Below the pieces are notes generated by a model, which saw nothing but the letters and a program-made list of their open reading frames with translations, did no database searches and was not told where the DNA came from. Of a DNA stretch of 64,000 nucleotides, positions 51,318 to 60,809 are shown piece after piece. The position numbers and the translations under genes were made by a program. Origin of the DNA: Anaerovorax odorimutans. Its GTDB lineage: Bacteria > Bacillota > Clostridia > Peptostreptococcales > Anaerovoracaceae. The stretch lies in the NCBI RefSeq assembly GCF_024459955.1, contig NZ_JANFXK010000001.1:124001-188000 (forward strand), given 5' to 3'. How positions within the stretch are numbered: the first letter of the stretch is position 1; each line of letters starts with the position of its first letter.

Positions 51318-54269
51318 TTATTTTTTTAATATGGTTTCCAGTATCCGGTCTGTGGCATGTCCGTCGCAGGACCGCATAAAACGCTCTCTGAAAGCCTGCA
51401 CCTTCTCTTGATCAAACATCGTGTCGAGATTCCGGATATAATGGATGATTTCCTCCGTACTGGTCAATACCGGGCCCGGAGCCAGTTCGTGATAGTCATA
51501 GTAGAACCCTCTCCAGTCAAAATAGGTATCCAAGTCATAGGCAAAGAAAATCATCGGTTTTCCAAACAGGGAATATTCAAACACCAGGGAAGAATAATCG
51601 GAAATACAGATGTCCGCAGCACATAGCAAATCTTCAATGTCCGCGCTGCGGGTTACATCTATGGCAAAGGTTCCCTGGTATTCCATGGGAATCTCCGGAA
51701 CGTTTTTTACAATCGGATGGTGCTTGATCAGCAAAACATATTCATCCGTCAGAGCTTCGGCAAGCCGGCCCACATCTAAATTATCAGGTCCTGTCGCTTT
51801 TGCTACGCGTCCCCGAAAGGTGGGCGCATACAAAAGGATTTTCTTATCCCTTGCCTGGGGAACCATTTGATAAATCCGCTCCCTGGCCTCATGAATGAAG
51901 TCCTGGTCAAAGAATACGTCCGTTCTGCTGACGCCAATGGGCTTTACCGCCTCATCCTTATCGTCCAGATTCATGGCTTCTTTATAGGCCCATACAACCT
52001 CCGGACTGCTGACCGTAATCAAGTCAAAGTTCTTGTACATCGGGTATTTTTCCAACTGCTTTCTCGTTCCGCCGAAAATATAGTCGGCGGTGCTGAATCC
52101 AAAGCGTTTGAAAGCGCCGCAGCCATGCCAGGTCTGTACCACGGTTGTTTCTTTTCTCTTCCGGACCGCTCCGATTACGTTATTCGCCTCTGCTACAAAT
52201 ACAAATTTCGCAGTCGCCATATCTTTTACAAAAGCACTGGCGTTCCTATACTGCTGTCGATATCTGGCAAAATCCTGTCTCAGAAAGTGGTCATGGATTT
52301 GATATCCGCCCAGCTGCTCGAACCGGTTGCGTAAAACAATCATGCTATTGCTTATGTTTTTCAGTCTGGCTTCAACGAAAATCACCTTGTTTTCCTCAAC
52401 AGGTTTCCTGCTGTAAATTCGATATTGGATCGGGAATACAATTTTTCTGGTGATAAACTTATATCCCTGCCGCAGGGTTTTATTTTTCCATCTCCGAAAA
52501 CGCTGGCTTAAAGTTACCACAGGCAGATCCTCTTTCTCCAATGCCTCCAGCCGCTTTGCTTCCTGTTTTAACTTGTGTTTGTAAAACAGCTTGACTTTAT
52601 GACTCTTGACATTTACCAGAATATCCGAATCACTCATGGTTGTAACCATACTCAGCTCGCCGACTTTTTTGTATCGGGAATTGTTGTACAGTCTGTTCAT
52701 GTCCGCTGCCGGATCGTTGGAGAAAAGCACCTTTTTTGCCTTTAATGCCTGTACATGGAAAAGCTTGTTTCCCCACATCCAGTCCAGCTGATTATAGGGA
52801 GTACGAATTTTTTGGCTCACAAATTCCTTTATGAAGACAGTCGCCTGACTTTGCAATTCCCTGTATTGCCCGGAAGTCATTTGCTTTAAGGAGACCGTGA
52901 TAAAGTCAGGGATGCTGTTGTTATCGCCTTTGCCGGCGATCGCGTCATACATCTGCTTGATCAGACGCCTGGGTACAATCATGTCTTCGTCGATGAAATT
53001 AACGAATTCCCCCTTTAAAGAATTCAGCGCGTTTTTCTTAAAGGCCGCAATATCCTTCTCCTTAGAAATAAAATGAAAATTCTTCTTCTCTGTCCAAGCT
53101 TCATTAATATGCCCTTTTAAATTTTCATGGGCCAGAATTTCGAAGGCCGGGAACTCCTGATTGTATAAACCCGCCACAATAAGATCTGCCATATTCTCAG
53201 AAATCCGATCGGACAGGACAAAACTCATGACAGGCATTTCACTCACCTCATCGGCAGTGAGCAGCAGCTTCTTCTGCAAAGATAAATCTTTATTTCTCTC
53301 CAGGATATGGGATTTCCAGGTCTGCGGAAAAATATGATCCTTGAATTGGCGGACATATTGTTCCACCAGTTCAAAGGCCGGAAGCTCCAGTTTCCACAGG
53401 AGCCTGTAATATTCTCCCAGAAGGCTGGTCTGAACAAATCTGGCATATAAATTCGAACGGTAATCACGATATGTGTTTTCAAAGGCTTCCAGTTCTATTT
53501 CCCTTGTTTTGGGATTCTCTTTCAGCTCATCGTAACGCCTTGCATAGCTTCCTTCGACGGTCGAAATCAGCCGTTTAAAGACCGTCAGTAAATCTTCAAG
53601 GGCACTCAGGTTCGCGGACTGCGTCACAGAATGCCCCTCCCAGAAAGGCCTGCGCAGGTAATGGTACACGACTTCCTTGCATCCGGTAATGGTTTTGCAT
53701 CCGTGGACGAATTGAAATAAGAATACGCCGTCTTCCCCGTGCGCCAATGCTTCAAAACGCAGGTGAAGCTGTTCGATAACTTCCCTGCGAAACATTTTAT
53801 TGCATACGGAAAAGGACCAGTTGAAGCTTTTATCAAATACGTCGATCTTTTTCTGCTTTGCGAGGGCTTCCGTAGGCTTTATAACATAGGATTCCCCCAG
53901 GTTAAAGAGTTCCATCTTGCCGATAATCAGATCAGCCAGTTCCTCTTTTGCAGCAGTGAACATCGCCTTCAGCGCATCTTCCGGTATATAATCATCCGGA
54001 TCATAGAAAACCACATATTCACCCCCGGCCATCTCCAAGCCTTTATTTCTGGCGGAGGAAACGCCCCCGTTTGGCTGCTGGTAAGAATGGAACCGCTCAT
54101 CCTCCCGGCAAAACCGGTCGATAATCTGCTGCGATCCATCGCTGGATCCGTCATTGATTATAATAACTTCAAAGTCAGTGAAGGTCTGATTCCTCACTGA
54201 CTCCAACATTTTTTCTATATAGTTTTCGACATTGTACACCGGTATAATGACAGAAATTTTTGCCTTCAT
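51318..54269 (-). CDS. Fusion of GT2 glycosyltransferase, second GT-A-like domain and TagF-like polymerase
   Basis: A 983-residue protein with three parts. Residues 1 to about 230: GT-A family 2 (VIIPVYNVENYIEKML, NDGSSDGS, metal site YDPDDY). Residues about 340-450: a second, diverged GT-A-like domain that mirrors the first (NQEFPAFEIL, ALNSLKGEFVNFIDEDMIVP). Residues about 640-983: CDP-glycerol:glycerophosphotransferase (QTWHGCGAFKRFG, LLYAPTFRGR, IKHHPIVK, CISDYSSLVFEY, MRSCDGHATDRI). The protein likely adds a sugar and glycerol/ribitol phosphate units alternately. Last gene of the teichoic acid operon; the C-terminal part is shared with the truncated gene at 63696. Confidence 0.88.
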   Translation of the reverse strand: MKAKISVIIPVYNVENYIEKMLESVRNQTFTDFEVIIINDGSSDGSQQIIDRFCREDERFHSYQQPNGGVSSARNKGLEMAGGEYVVFYDPDDYIPEDALKAMFTAAKEELADLIIGKMELFNLGESYVIKPTEALAKQKKIDVFDKSFNWSFSVCNKMFRREVIEQLHLRFEALAHGEDGVFLFQFVHGCKTITGCKEVVYHYLRRPFWEGHSVTQSANLSALEDLLTVFKRLISTVEGSYARRYDELKENPKTREIELEAFENTYRDYRSNLYARFVQTSLLGEYYRLLWKLELPAFELVEQYVRQFKDHIFPQTWKSHILERNKDLSLQKKLLLTADEVSEMPVMSFVLSDRISENMADLIVAGLYNQEFPAFEILAHENLKGHINEAWTEKKNFHFISKEKDIAAFKKNALNSLKGEFVNFIDEDMIVPRRLIKQMYDAIAGKGDNNSIPDFITVSLKQMTSGQYRELQSQATVFIKEFVSQKIRTPYNQLDWMWGNKLFHVQALKAKKVLFSNDPAADMNRLYNNSRYKKVGELSMVTTMSDSDILVNVKSHKVKLFYKHKLKQEAKRLEALEKEDLPVVTLSQRFRRWKNKTLRQGYKFITRKIVFPIQYRIYSRKPVEENKVIFVEARLKNISNSMIVLRNRFEQLGGYQIHDHFLRQDFARYRQQYRNASAFVKDMATAKFVFVAEANNVIGAVRKRKETTVVQTWHGCGAFKRFGFSTADYIFGGTRKQLEKYPMYKNFDLITVSSPEVVWAYKEAMNLDDKDEAVKPIGVSRTDVFFDQDFIHEARERIYQMVPQARDKKILLYAPTFRGRVAKATGPDNLDVGRLAEALTDEYVLLIKHHPIVKNVPEIPMEYQGTFAIDVTRSADIEDLLCAADICISDYSSLVFEYSLFGKPMIFFAYDLDTYFDWRGFYYDYHELAPGPVLTSTEEIIHYIRNLDTMFDQEKVQAFRERFMRSCDGHATDRILETILKK

Positions 54270-54284
54270 CTGCTATACCTCCGC

Positions 54285-55025
54285 TTACGCTTTTTTCTTT
54301 CTTATGCTCTTATCATAGACTTCAATGGCCGCGTCGATATCATCATCGTAAATAATCTTTCCGTTCTTCATGACGATTCCACGCTTGCAAAACTCCTGAG
54401 CGGTTCCTGTCGCATGGGTGACAAAAAGCAGTGTCACGTTGTCTTTATGAATGATTTCATTCACCTTCTCGATACATTTATTTTTGAAGGAAACGTCTCC
54501 TACACTCAGGGCTTCGTCTACGATCAAAATTTCGGGATTGATATTCACATTAACCGCAAAGCCTAAGCGGGCTTTCATACCGCTGGAATAGGTCCTTACC
54601 GGCTGGTCGATATATTCTCCGATCTCGGCAAAGTCCACAATGGTCTCTTCGAGTTCTTTTATCTCTTCATCCCGCAGGCCGGAAAGCTGGCCTTTTAAAT
54701 AAATATTTTCCCGACCGGTAAATTCAGGGTCGAATCCGGATGTCAGCTCCAGCAGCGCGCTGACCCTGCCATCGACATTGACATCTCCCTTTGTCGCATA
54801 AGCTACTCCTGTAATGATTTTCAATATTGTAGACTTTCCGGCTCCATTTTTTCCAAAAATAGCTACGGATTCTCCCTGCTCAATTTTAAAGGAAACATTG
54901 TCCACAGCTTTTTTTTCTTTATACGGAATTTTCTTTGTGAATACGGAAAGCAATCTCATTTTGTCATTTTTATAGAGCTTGTAGATCTTTGAAACGTTTT
55001 TAAATTCGATTACTGTTTTACTCAT
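54285..55025 (-). CDS. tagH: Teichoic acid exporter ATPase (TagH-like)
   Basis: A 246-residue ATPase: Walker A GKNGAGKST, Walker B ILIVDEALSVGD, signature TYSSGMKARLGFAVN, H-loop VTHA. The VDEALSVGD and YSSGM motifs mark the polysaccharide/teichoic acid exporter group (TagH, Wzt). It lacks the C-terminal extension found in Bacillus TagH. The permease gene ends 12 bp upstream. Confidence 0.93.
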   Translation of the reverse strand: MSKTVIEFKNVSKIYKLYKNDKMRLLSVFTKKIPYKEKKAVDNVSFKIEQGESVAIFGKNGAGKSTILKIITGVAYATKGDVNVDGRVSALLELTSGFDPEFTGRENIYLKGQLSGLRDEEIKELEETIVDFAEIGEYIDQPVRTYSSGMKARLGFAVNVNINPEILIVDEALSVGDVSFKNKCIEKVNEIIHKDNVTLLFVTHATGTAQEFCKRGIVMKNGKIIYDDDIDAAIEVYDKSIRKKKA

Positions 55026-55037
55026 ATATGCTTACTC

Positions 55038-55844
55038 CTATAACACGTCCGGGATTTCTTTGATCAGCTTTCGATAGCTCCATACTGCCGCTATCGTCAT
55101 AATCAGAAAGATAATGCAAAAATAAAGCAGACTGCGCGGCTGTTCCCAGAACCAGATCTTATAGATAAATGTATTTCTGTAGCCGGTGGAAACATAGGTC
55201 ACTGGATTAAACATCAGCAGCGTCTTCAGCCATCCAATGTCAATCTTATGCACATCCCACATGATACCGGAAAGCCAGAATATCGGAGTCACAATGGACT
55301 TCACTAAGTTGAGGAAATCTTGACTCACAGATGACAGCATTGCCGAAAACAGGCTCCATTCAATGAAAAACATCAGCATCGCAAGCATGTAGAACGGCAG
55401 CTGCAGGAGATAGAGGTCCGGCAAGTACCCAAACAATGCGAATATGACTAACGTAATCCCCAGCAGGAACAAATGCACGGTAAACTTTGAGAAGCTCACA
55501 AAAGTCGGAATCGTTGAAACCGGGAACTTCATTTTTGTTACCAGGTATCGATATTTTCGAATAGCTCCCGCACCCTGGGTAATCATCTCACTCATATAAA
55601 ACCACGGTACCATTCCCGCAATCAGCCATAGAATGTAAGGGAAACCGGCAACCTTGCCGCCCATACGCAGACCTATGGAAAAAGCGAACCAGAATACCAA
55701 TATGGTAATGGTAGGTTTAATGATGGCCCATGCCCATCCCAGAGCCGCACCGCTGTAAGTCTTCACAATATCAGCTTTGGCCAGTTTAAAAACTTGATGC
55801 CTCCATTCAATATGCTCTTTTAAGATTTCTCGTACTGTACTCAT
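55038..55844 (-). CDS. tagG: Teichoic acid exporter permease (TagG-like)
   Basis: A 268-residue ABC-2 permease with six helices; N-terminal KADIVKTYSGAALGWAWAIIKP, then FPYILWLIAGMVPWFYMSEM and the GIMWDVHKIDIGW loop match TagG/Wzm proteins. With TagH it moves the lipid-linked polymer to the outer face. Its ribosome site is weak (GAG). Confidence 0.92.
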   Translation of the reverse strand: MSTVREILKEHIEWRHQVFKLAKADIVKTYSGAALGWAWAIIKPTITILVFWFAFSIGLRMGGKVAGFPYILWLIAGMVPWFYMSEMITQGAGAIRKYRYLVTKMKFPVSTIPTFVSFSKFTVHLFLLGITLVIFALFGYLPDLYLLQLPFYMLAMLMFFIEWSLFSAMLSSVSQDFLNLVKSIVTPIFWLSGIMWDVHKIDIGWLKTLLMFNPVTYVSTGYRNTFIYKIWFWEQPRSLLYFCIIFLIMTIAAVWSYRKLIKEIPDVL

Positions 55845-55866
55845 ATTGCGCTCTCAATACCCTTCC

Positions 55867-56892
55867 TTATTTATTCCAAACCATAATCGTTTTACCGCCG
55901 GCTTTATGGATATCCGCTTCAAAAGCCTTGGTGAAGTCCTTTATTTCTTTTATTTCAACCACATCTCCCACTAAATTCTCCAAATACTGCACGACCTGCG
56001 GATTTTCTTCATACAGCCTGATGGTATCTTCAAAGTCTTTTCTTCCGCTTCTGCTGCTTCCGAATACTCTCAGCCCCTTTTCCAGGATCATTCTGGTATT
56101 AATCGGCACCGGGTTCTCTGATACGCCTAAAATGGAGATGGTCCCCTCCGGGTTGATGTAGTCAATAATCTGATTGATTGCCTTCGGTGAACCTTCCCCT
56201 CCAACGCACTCAAAGGCGTGATCGAGAACAACGTTCTCGGGGATCTCATTTACATGGTAGGTAGCGTCAGCAAATGTAAAATCAGAAAGCTTGTCGTTAT
56301 TGACACCAAAGATATAGAGGTTGGCATCCGGGTAACGGTATCTTAAAAATACCGATGTAATAAACGCCAGGTTTCCGTCTCCCCATACTCCGATATGAGC
56401 TCTTCTTTCATGGGAAAACCTGCCGAATCTGGTGATTGCGTGGTAGCTCACAGATGCGATTTCTGTAAAAGCGGCAACCTCTTTATTGATGCCTTCAGGC
56501 AATAAAATCACCCGGTCTCTGTTCAGCGCTACGTTGTCCTGCATGAATCCGTCAAATCCGCTGGCCCTGAACTTGCTGCTCCGCAAATAATTTTCCGCGA
56601 TAATTTCATCTTCTTCTACGGGCGTATTGGGGATCATTACAACGTTCTGGCCCTTTTTGAACTCGCCCTTGGGATCGTAAACAACTCTGCCTATACCTTC
56701 ATGGATCAGCGCCATGGGCAGCTTTTTCGCCAAAACTTCCGGAGCCCGCTTTCCCTGGTAATATCTCTGATCGGCATTACAGATCGACAGATGCGTCGGT
56801 CTCACGATCACCTGGTCGCCGAACAGATCGATGTCCGTAAATTCGATTTCGAATCTTCTTGGCTCCACTAATCTATATACTGCGTTTAACAT
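55867..56892 (-). CDS. tarJ: Ribulose-5-phosphate reductase (TarJ-like)
   Basis: A 341-residue zinc-type (MDR) dehydrogenase. LSICNADQRYYQGKRAPEVL, IHEGIGRVV and SSRSGRKDFE match TarJ, which reduces ribulose 5-phosphate to ribitol 5-phosphate with NADPH; the nucleotide site is GVWGDGNLAFI. It starts one base after tarI ends, its ribosome site inside tarI: strict pairing, as in other CDP-ribitol loci. Confidence 0.92.
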   Translation of the reverse strand: MLNAVYRLVEPRRFEIEFTDIDLFGDQVIVRPTHLSICNADQRYYQGKRAPEVLAKKLPMALIHEGIGRVVYDPKGEFKKGQNVVMIPNTPVEEDEIIAENYLRSSKFRASGFDGFMQDNVALNRDRVILLPEGINKEVAAFTEIASVSYHAITRFGRFSHERRAHIGVWGDGNLAFITSVFLRYRYPDANLYIFGVNNDKLSDFTFADATYHVNEIPENVVLDHAFECVGGEGSPKAINQIIDYINPEGTISILGVSENPVPINTRMILEKGLRVFGSSRSGRKDFEDTIRLYEENPQVVQYLENLVGDVVEIKEIKDFTKAFEADIHKAGGKTIMVWNK

Positions 56893-57600
56893 TTATTTTT
56901 CACCTTTCAATAATGATTCTGCTACTGTCAAGTCATACGGGTAGGTAATCTTAATGTTAAAGGTTTCTCCCTCAACCAGATACACCTTCTCGCCCTTCAT
57001 GACAAAGATCTTCGCCGCATCGGTCAGAATCTCTTTTTCTTCTTCAGTCAAAGCTTCGTACAGTGACTTGAGCTTCAAAGCGTTAAAGCTCTGCGGAGTC
57101 TGCCCCTGGTACATCTTGGACCGATCGGGAATCTGGCTGATCACTTCATTATCTATTGCCTCAACGATCGTATCCGTAGCCGGGATCACCGTATCGCAGG
57201 CACCAAATTTTCTTGCAAACTTAATGTTGTCCTGAATGATTCGATAGGTCAAAAACGGCCTTACCGCATCGTGCGTCACAATGATCGTCTCCTCATCAAG
57301 TCCGTAGTTTTTCTCAATATATCGGATCGAGTTCATTACGGTCTCGTTTCGCGTCTCTCCGCCTTCAATAACAACGACTCTATCTGTATTTTCAATGTGC
57401 TTTTTCAGCAAATTCTTTGTATGTTCAATCCATGGCTGCGGACACAGCACAATGATCTGCTCAAATTCATCGCATACAATGAATTTTTCCACAGTATGCA
57501 CGATAATCGGCTTGCCGCCTACCTGTAAATACTGCTTTGGTTTTTCCGCGTTGCCCATTCTCTTGCCGATCCCTCCGGCCAGAATAACTCCAAACTCCAT
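56893..57600 (-). CDS. tarI: Ribitol-5-phosphate cytidylyltransferase (TarI-like)
   Basis: A 235-residue IspD-family enzyme: LAGGIGKRMGNAEKPKQYLQ (about 8-27), THDAVRPF, and PDRSKMYQGQTPQSF. Pairing with tarJ distinguishes it from IspD. It makes CDP-ribitol from CTP and ribitol 5-phosphate, the precursor of poly(ribitol phosphate) or mixed wall polymers. Confidence 0.9.
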   Translation of the reverse strand: MEFGVILAGGIGKRMGNAEKPKQYLQVGGKPIIVHTVEKFIVCDEFEQIIVLCPQPWIEHTKNLLKKHIENTDRVVVIEGGETRNETVMNSIRYIEKNYGLDEETIIVTHDAVRPFLTYRIIQDNIKFARKFGACDTVIPATDTIVEAIDNEVISQIPDRSKMYQGQTPQSFNALKLKSLYEALTEEEKEILTDAAKIFVMKGEKVYLVEGETFNIKITYPYDLTVAESLLKGEK

Positions 57601-57609
57601 GTTTACCTC

Positions 57610-58725
57610 CTATTCATCCAATAAACCTATTAAAAAATCTGTCATCTCTTTTGTACAGTTTGATTGCTTTTCAATGTATTTATCCGCAAAGTCTTTGACT
57701 CTCGCCGGTTCCCCGCCGTTTTCTTCTATCATGCGGATAATTTTGTCTGCCTCCGTCTCTATCATGCCCGGCATTTCCTGCTGGTAATCAATATAGAAGC
57801 TTCGATTCCGCATATATTCATCCAGATCAAACGCATAGAAGAAAAGGAGCTTTCCCTTCAGCGCCGCTTCAAAGGTAACCGCGGAATAATCGGTAATGAC
57901 GAAATCGCTGACCGACAGCATGTCCAGTGTGGAAAAATGCCTGTCCCAGATTGCCTGGCTGACATGTATCTGTCCTTCGGTCAGCGGGTGCAGTTTTATG
58001 ATCAAATTATATTTCTCGTAATCTACGGCGTCTACTAAACGATTTACCGCATCAGACATATCGAATCCCTTCCGAAAGGTCGGCGCATATAAAATCGTTT
58101 TTTTGGTTTTCAATTGCGGATACGCTTCATAGATCAATGCCGCCTTTGTCCGGTCACGTTCTTCATCCAGCAATGCATCTACCCTTGGCAGAGACATTAC
58201 CGTAAATTCATCCTCCCCATAGCGAAACGCTTCTGAAAACGCCTTTATGCAATGAGGGCTGCTGGTAAAGATATAGTCGTAATTTTTATGCATACGCATC
58301 AGCCGCGCTATAGACAAGCTGCTTCCTTCCGGCTGATCGATAATGCTGTATCCAAACTTTTTCAGCGATCCAAGCGCGTGCCACATCTGCACAACCGCTA
58401 ATGATTTCCGATGATGCAGCAGACTGGCCGCAATGCAGTAGCCATCCAGAACGAGCACTTTCGAAGTTGCCATATAATACATCTGTTTAAATATATGAAA
58501 ACAGTAGCCTAGTTTCTTGCCCAGGCCTGGTTCCAGTTTTTTACACAGTACCACAGCGGAAACGCCTCCCTGCTCTATCCTGCTTTCCAGCATACGGATA
58601 TCCAAAGATGGTGAATTGCTCTGCCTGCTAATGAAGGTTATTCTGTTTTTTTGGGGAAACAGCTTTAGAAAGAAATAAATCGCTTCCAGTACAGCTTTTC
58701 CCGCTTTTATGATTAAATCTCTCAT
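57610..58725 (-). CDS. CDP-glycerol/ribitol phosphotransferase (TagF/TarF family)
   Basis: A 371-residue GT-B phosphotransferase: QMWHALGSLKKFGYS, LYAPTFRKGFD, IKLHPL, VITDYSAVTFEA, FYAFDLDEYMRNR. This length is typical of primases (TagB/TarF) rather than long TagF polymerases. First gene of the operon, 28 bp after the promoter at 58743-58771. Whether it uses CDP-glycerol or CDP-ribitol is not settled by sequence. Confidence 0.9.
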   Translation of the reverse strand: MRDLIIKAGKAVLEAIYFFLKLFPQKNRITFISRQSNSPSLDIRMLESRIEQGGVSAVVLCKKLEPGLGKKLGYCFHIFKQMYYMATSKVLVLDGYCIAASLLHHRKSLAVVQMWHALGSLKKFGYSIIDQPEGSSLSIARLMRMHKNYDYIFTSSPHCIKAFSEAFRYGEDEFTVMSLPRVDALLDEERDRTKAALIYEAYPQLKTKKTILYAPTFRKGFDMSDAVNRLVDAVDYEKYNLIIKLHPLTEGQIHVSQAIWDRHFSTLDMLSVSDFVITDYSAVTFEAALKGKLLFFYAFDLDEYMRNRSFYIDYQQEMPGMIETEADKIIRMIEENGGEPARVKDFADKYIEKQSNCTKEMTDFLIGLLDE

Positions 58726-58742
58726 ATCATTTTAACCTTTAC

Positions 58743-58771
58743 ATTTTAGCATACTCTTCTGGAAACTACAA
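58743..58771 (-). promoter_or_regulatory. Promoter of the teichoic acid operon
   Basis: -35 TTGTAG (58766-58771), 17 bp, -10 TAAAAT (58743-58748), 18 bp before the first start codon. It would drive six genes down to the terminator at 51274-51316. Confidence 0.7.
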
Positions 58772-58798
58772 CCATTGATGGGTGGGTGAAATTTCGGT

Positions 58799-60181
58799 CT
58801 ATTTTACCGCGACTTTCTTCTTAAAAGCCTCGAAGCTTATTTGTCCGTTTATTTTTACTCGGTAAATGTCATATGGAGGATCCGTGCGCCTTGCTTTTCT
58901 ATACTTTCCGAAGCTAAAAGCCAGCTTATACCCGCTTTCTGAAAAGGCAGTCACATAGTCCCTGGAATATTGGCCGTAAGGGTAGGCCATGTATTTAAAT
59001 CCAAATTTCTTGTTCTGCTCAAAATCGTCCCTGAGTTCGTCCAATGTTTTACTGTACATAATTGGCGTAATAGAGTTATTAATGTACTCATGCAGATCGT
59101 AGGAATGGCTCTGGAACTCTAAATTCGGATATTCGGCTTTTACTCTCTTAATTAAATCCTGTCCGATAAAATATCTGTTGTTTGATTCTTCATAAGCCGG
59201 GGTGGCCTCCTTGATTCTGGAGCCCACAATAAAGGCCGTGCCCTTAAATCCATATTGCTTTAAAATCGGCAATCCCAGATAATACAATTGATAGTCCCCA
59301 TCGTCAAAAGTGAGGACGACTGTCTTTTTTGGATATTCCCTATTTCCTGAATACCAATCATAGAACTCATCCATGGATAAGGTTTTGTATCCATTATCAT
59401 GCAAATATTTCATCTGTTGCCTAAAATCTTCTATAGAGGCTACCCATTGTTCATCTGCAAAATACATTTTTTTCACCTTTTCTGAAACAAGGCGATGAAA
59501 TGTCAGCACTGGAATTTCATCAGCATATTTGCTTCTTACGGTAATCTTCACTTTTACAGCCTTACCACTATGGGCTCTTGCGGTTACATAAGCAGTCCCG
59601 CTTGCTACTGCTTTTACTTTTCCGGAAGAAGATACTTTGGCAATTTTATTATTGGAGCTCGTCCAGTTTATCTTTTTTGAAACAAGCTTTTTCTTTGGCA
59701 AAATTTTGACCTTTAGTTTAAGGGAGTCGCCTTTATTTAACGTATATGCTTTTTTATTTGATTTAACTGCTGTAACGTTATTCTTTTTTCTACTTTTCGT
59801 GCTGCCGCTTACGGTATATGTATATGCGCTATATTTCTTTTTCCCGTTTATAGTTGTATAGGCGCGCATCCTGAACTTTTCAGTTTTTCCCTGCTTTATT
59901 TTTTTGACAACCGCACTTTTGGTTGTCTTTTTCTTAATTGTTTTTATCTTTTTGAACTTTTTCTTCTTTTTATTATATTGATATAAGACATAGCCTTTTG
60001 CATTTTTGTCAGCTTTCCATTTTAGCTGAATCGAATTTTTATTTTTAGCCTGCAGCTGAAAGTCTTTCGGCGCTTCAAGTCTTGTCTGCGCATAGGTTCT
60101 ACTCCCGCTAGAATAGAAAGGGGTGCAAAACCCCAAAGCTAATGTAAAAATTATCAATAAGCTCAAAATTTTATTCTTCAT
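58799..60181 (-). CDS. Secreted polysaccharide deacetylase with Fn3 and BIG2-like modules
   Basis: A 460-residue exported protein. Signal peptide about 1-31; Fn3-like module about 37-128 (AKGYVLYQYNKKKKKFKKI), related to those on the two subtilases; Ig-like BIG2 module about 135-215 (INWTSSNNKIAKVSSSGKVKAVASGTA, given by its ends); NodB domain about 220-455 with TFDDGD (catalytic Asp and metal Asp) and the metal His pair in SHSYDLH. CE4 enzymes remove N-acetyl from peptidoglycan or other glycans. AT-rich and very lysine rich, so likely to bind acidic wall polymers. Confidence 0.9.
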   Translation of the reverse strand: MKNKILSLLIIFTLALGFCTPFYSSGSRTYAQTRLEAPKDFQLQAKNKNSIQLKWKADKNAKGYVLYQYNKKKKKFKKIKTIKKKTTKSAVVKKIKQGKTEKFRMRAYTTINGKKKYSAYTYTVSGSTKSRKKNNVTAVKSNKKAYTLNKGDSLKLKVKILPKKKLVSKKINWTSSNNKIAKVSSSGKVKAVASGTAYVTARAHSGKAVKVKITVRSKYADEIPVLTFHRLVSEKVKKMYFADEQWVASIEDFRQQMKYLHDNGYKTLSMDEFYDWYSGNREYPKKTVVLTFDDGDYQLYYLGLPILKQYGFKGTAFIVGSRIKEATPAYEESNNRYFIGQDLIKRVKAEYPNLEFQSHSYDLHEYINNSITPIMYSKTLDELRDDFEQNKKFGFKYMAYPYGQYSRDYVTAFSESGYKLAFSFGKYRKARRTDPPYDIYRVKINGQISFEAFKKKVAVK

Positions 60182-60392
60182 TTCTGTTTCCCCCTGGCTT
60201 GTATCTTTACAATAAGTTTGTTATATCTTGTAGAAAGCTAAACAAGAACAATTCTTGTATTGATTTAAACATAGATGTCCTTGCAAGGCCTCTAAGCTCT
60301 CCTAGCTCGGCAATAGTTCATTTAAAATCTTCTCAATTTTCCAAAAGGAATAAACGCACCTGCTCATCGAATGAATACAGGATATCCTTACT
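60182..60392. other. Intergenic region, no gene seen
   Basis: 211 bp between GtrA and the deacetylase. A TATAAC box about 35 bp before the deacetylase start and a short AAGAATTGTTCTT dyad near 60247-60259 are the only marks. No clear terminator follows gtrA. Confidence 0.35.
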
Positions 60393-60800
60393 TCACTCCT
60401 CTTTAAATGCAAAAAATCGCTGTCCCAAGTAATTGAAACCAACAAACAAACACATTCCTGCTAACATAGCGATATTTTCCTGAATTGCTTTGGGCTGTCC
60501 TGACAAGAAGCATAATACTGCAGGCTTAGCAATGCCATATGCCAATAGATAACATATAGCTATATTAACTGTAAAACGGGCTGCGCTTTTTATCGTTGAA
60601 CCTTTATGCTGAAAAGTAAAATGTTTGTTGAGAAAAAAGCTAAGAATACTTGTCAAAATATAATTTGCCGCCGAAGACACCCAATAGGAGCAGCCTGCAA
60701 AATTATATAGACCAAACATAATCGCAGTTCCAACAATTGTATTTATAATCCCTACTATAATAAATTTAGCCAACTTGATGTCAATCAGTTTTTTAAACAT
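60393..60800 (-). CDS. GtrA-family membrane protein
   Basis: A 135-residue protein with four helices: LAKFIIVGIINTIVGTAIMF, SAANYILTSILSFFLNKHFTF, then two more, ending FNYLGQRFFAFKE. This is the GtrA pattern, thought to flip polyprenyl-phosphate-linked sugars made by a GtrB-type enzyme. Such an enzyme is encoded two genes upstream (62281-63267). Probably the last gene of that AT-rich operon. Confidence 0.92.
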   Translation of the reverse strand: MFKKLIDIKLAKFIIVGIINTIVGTAIMFGLYNFAGCSYWVSSAANYILTSILSFFLNKHFTFQHKGSTIKSAARFTVNIAICYLLAYGIAKPAVLCFLSGQPKAIQENIAMLAGMCLFVGFNYLGQRFFAFKEE

Positions 60801-60809
60801 ATCTACCCC

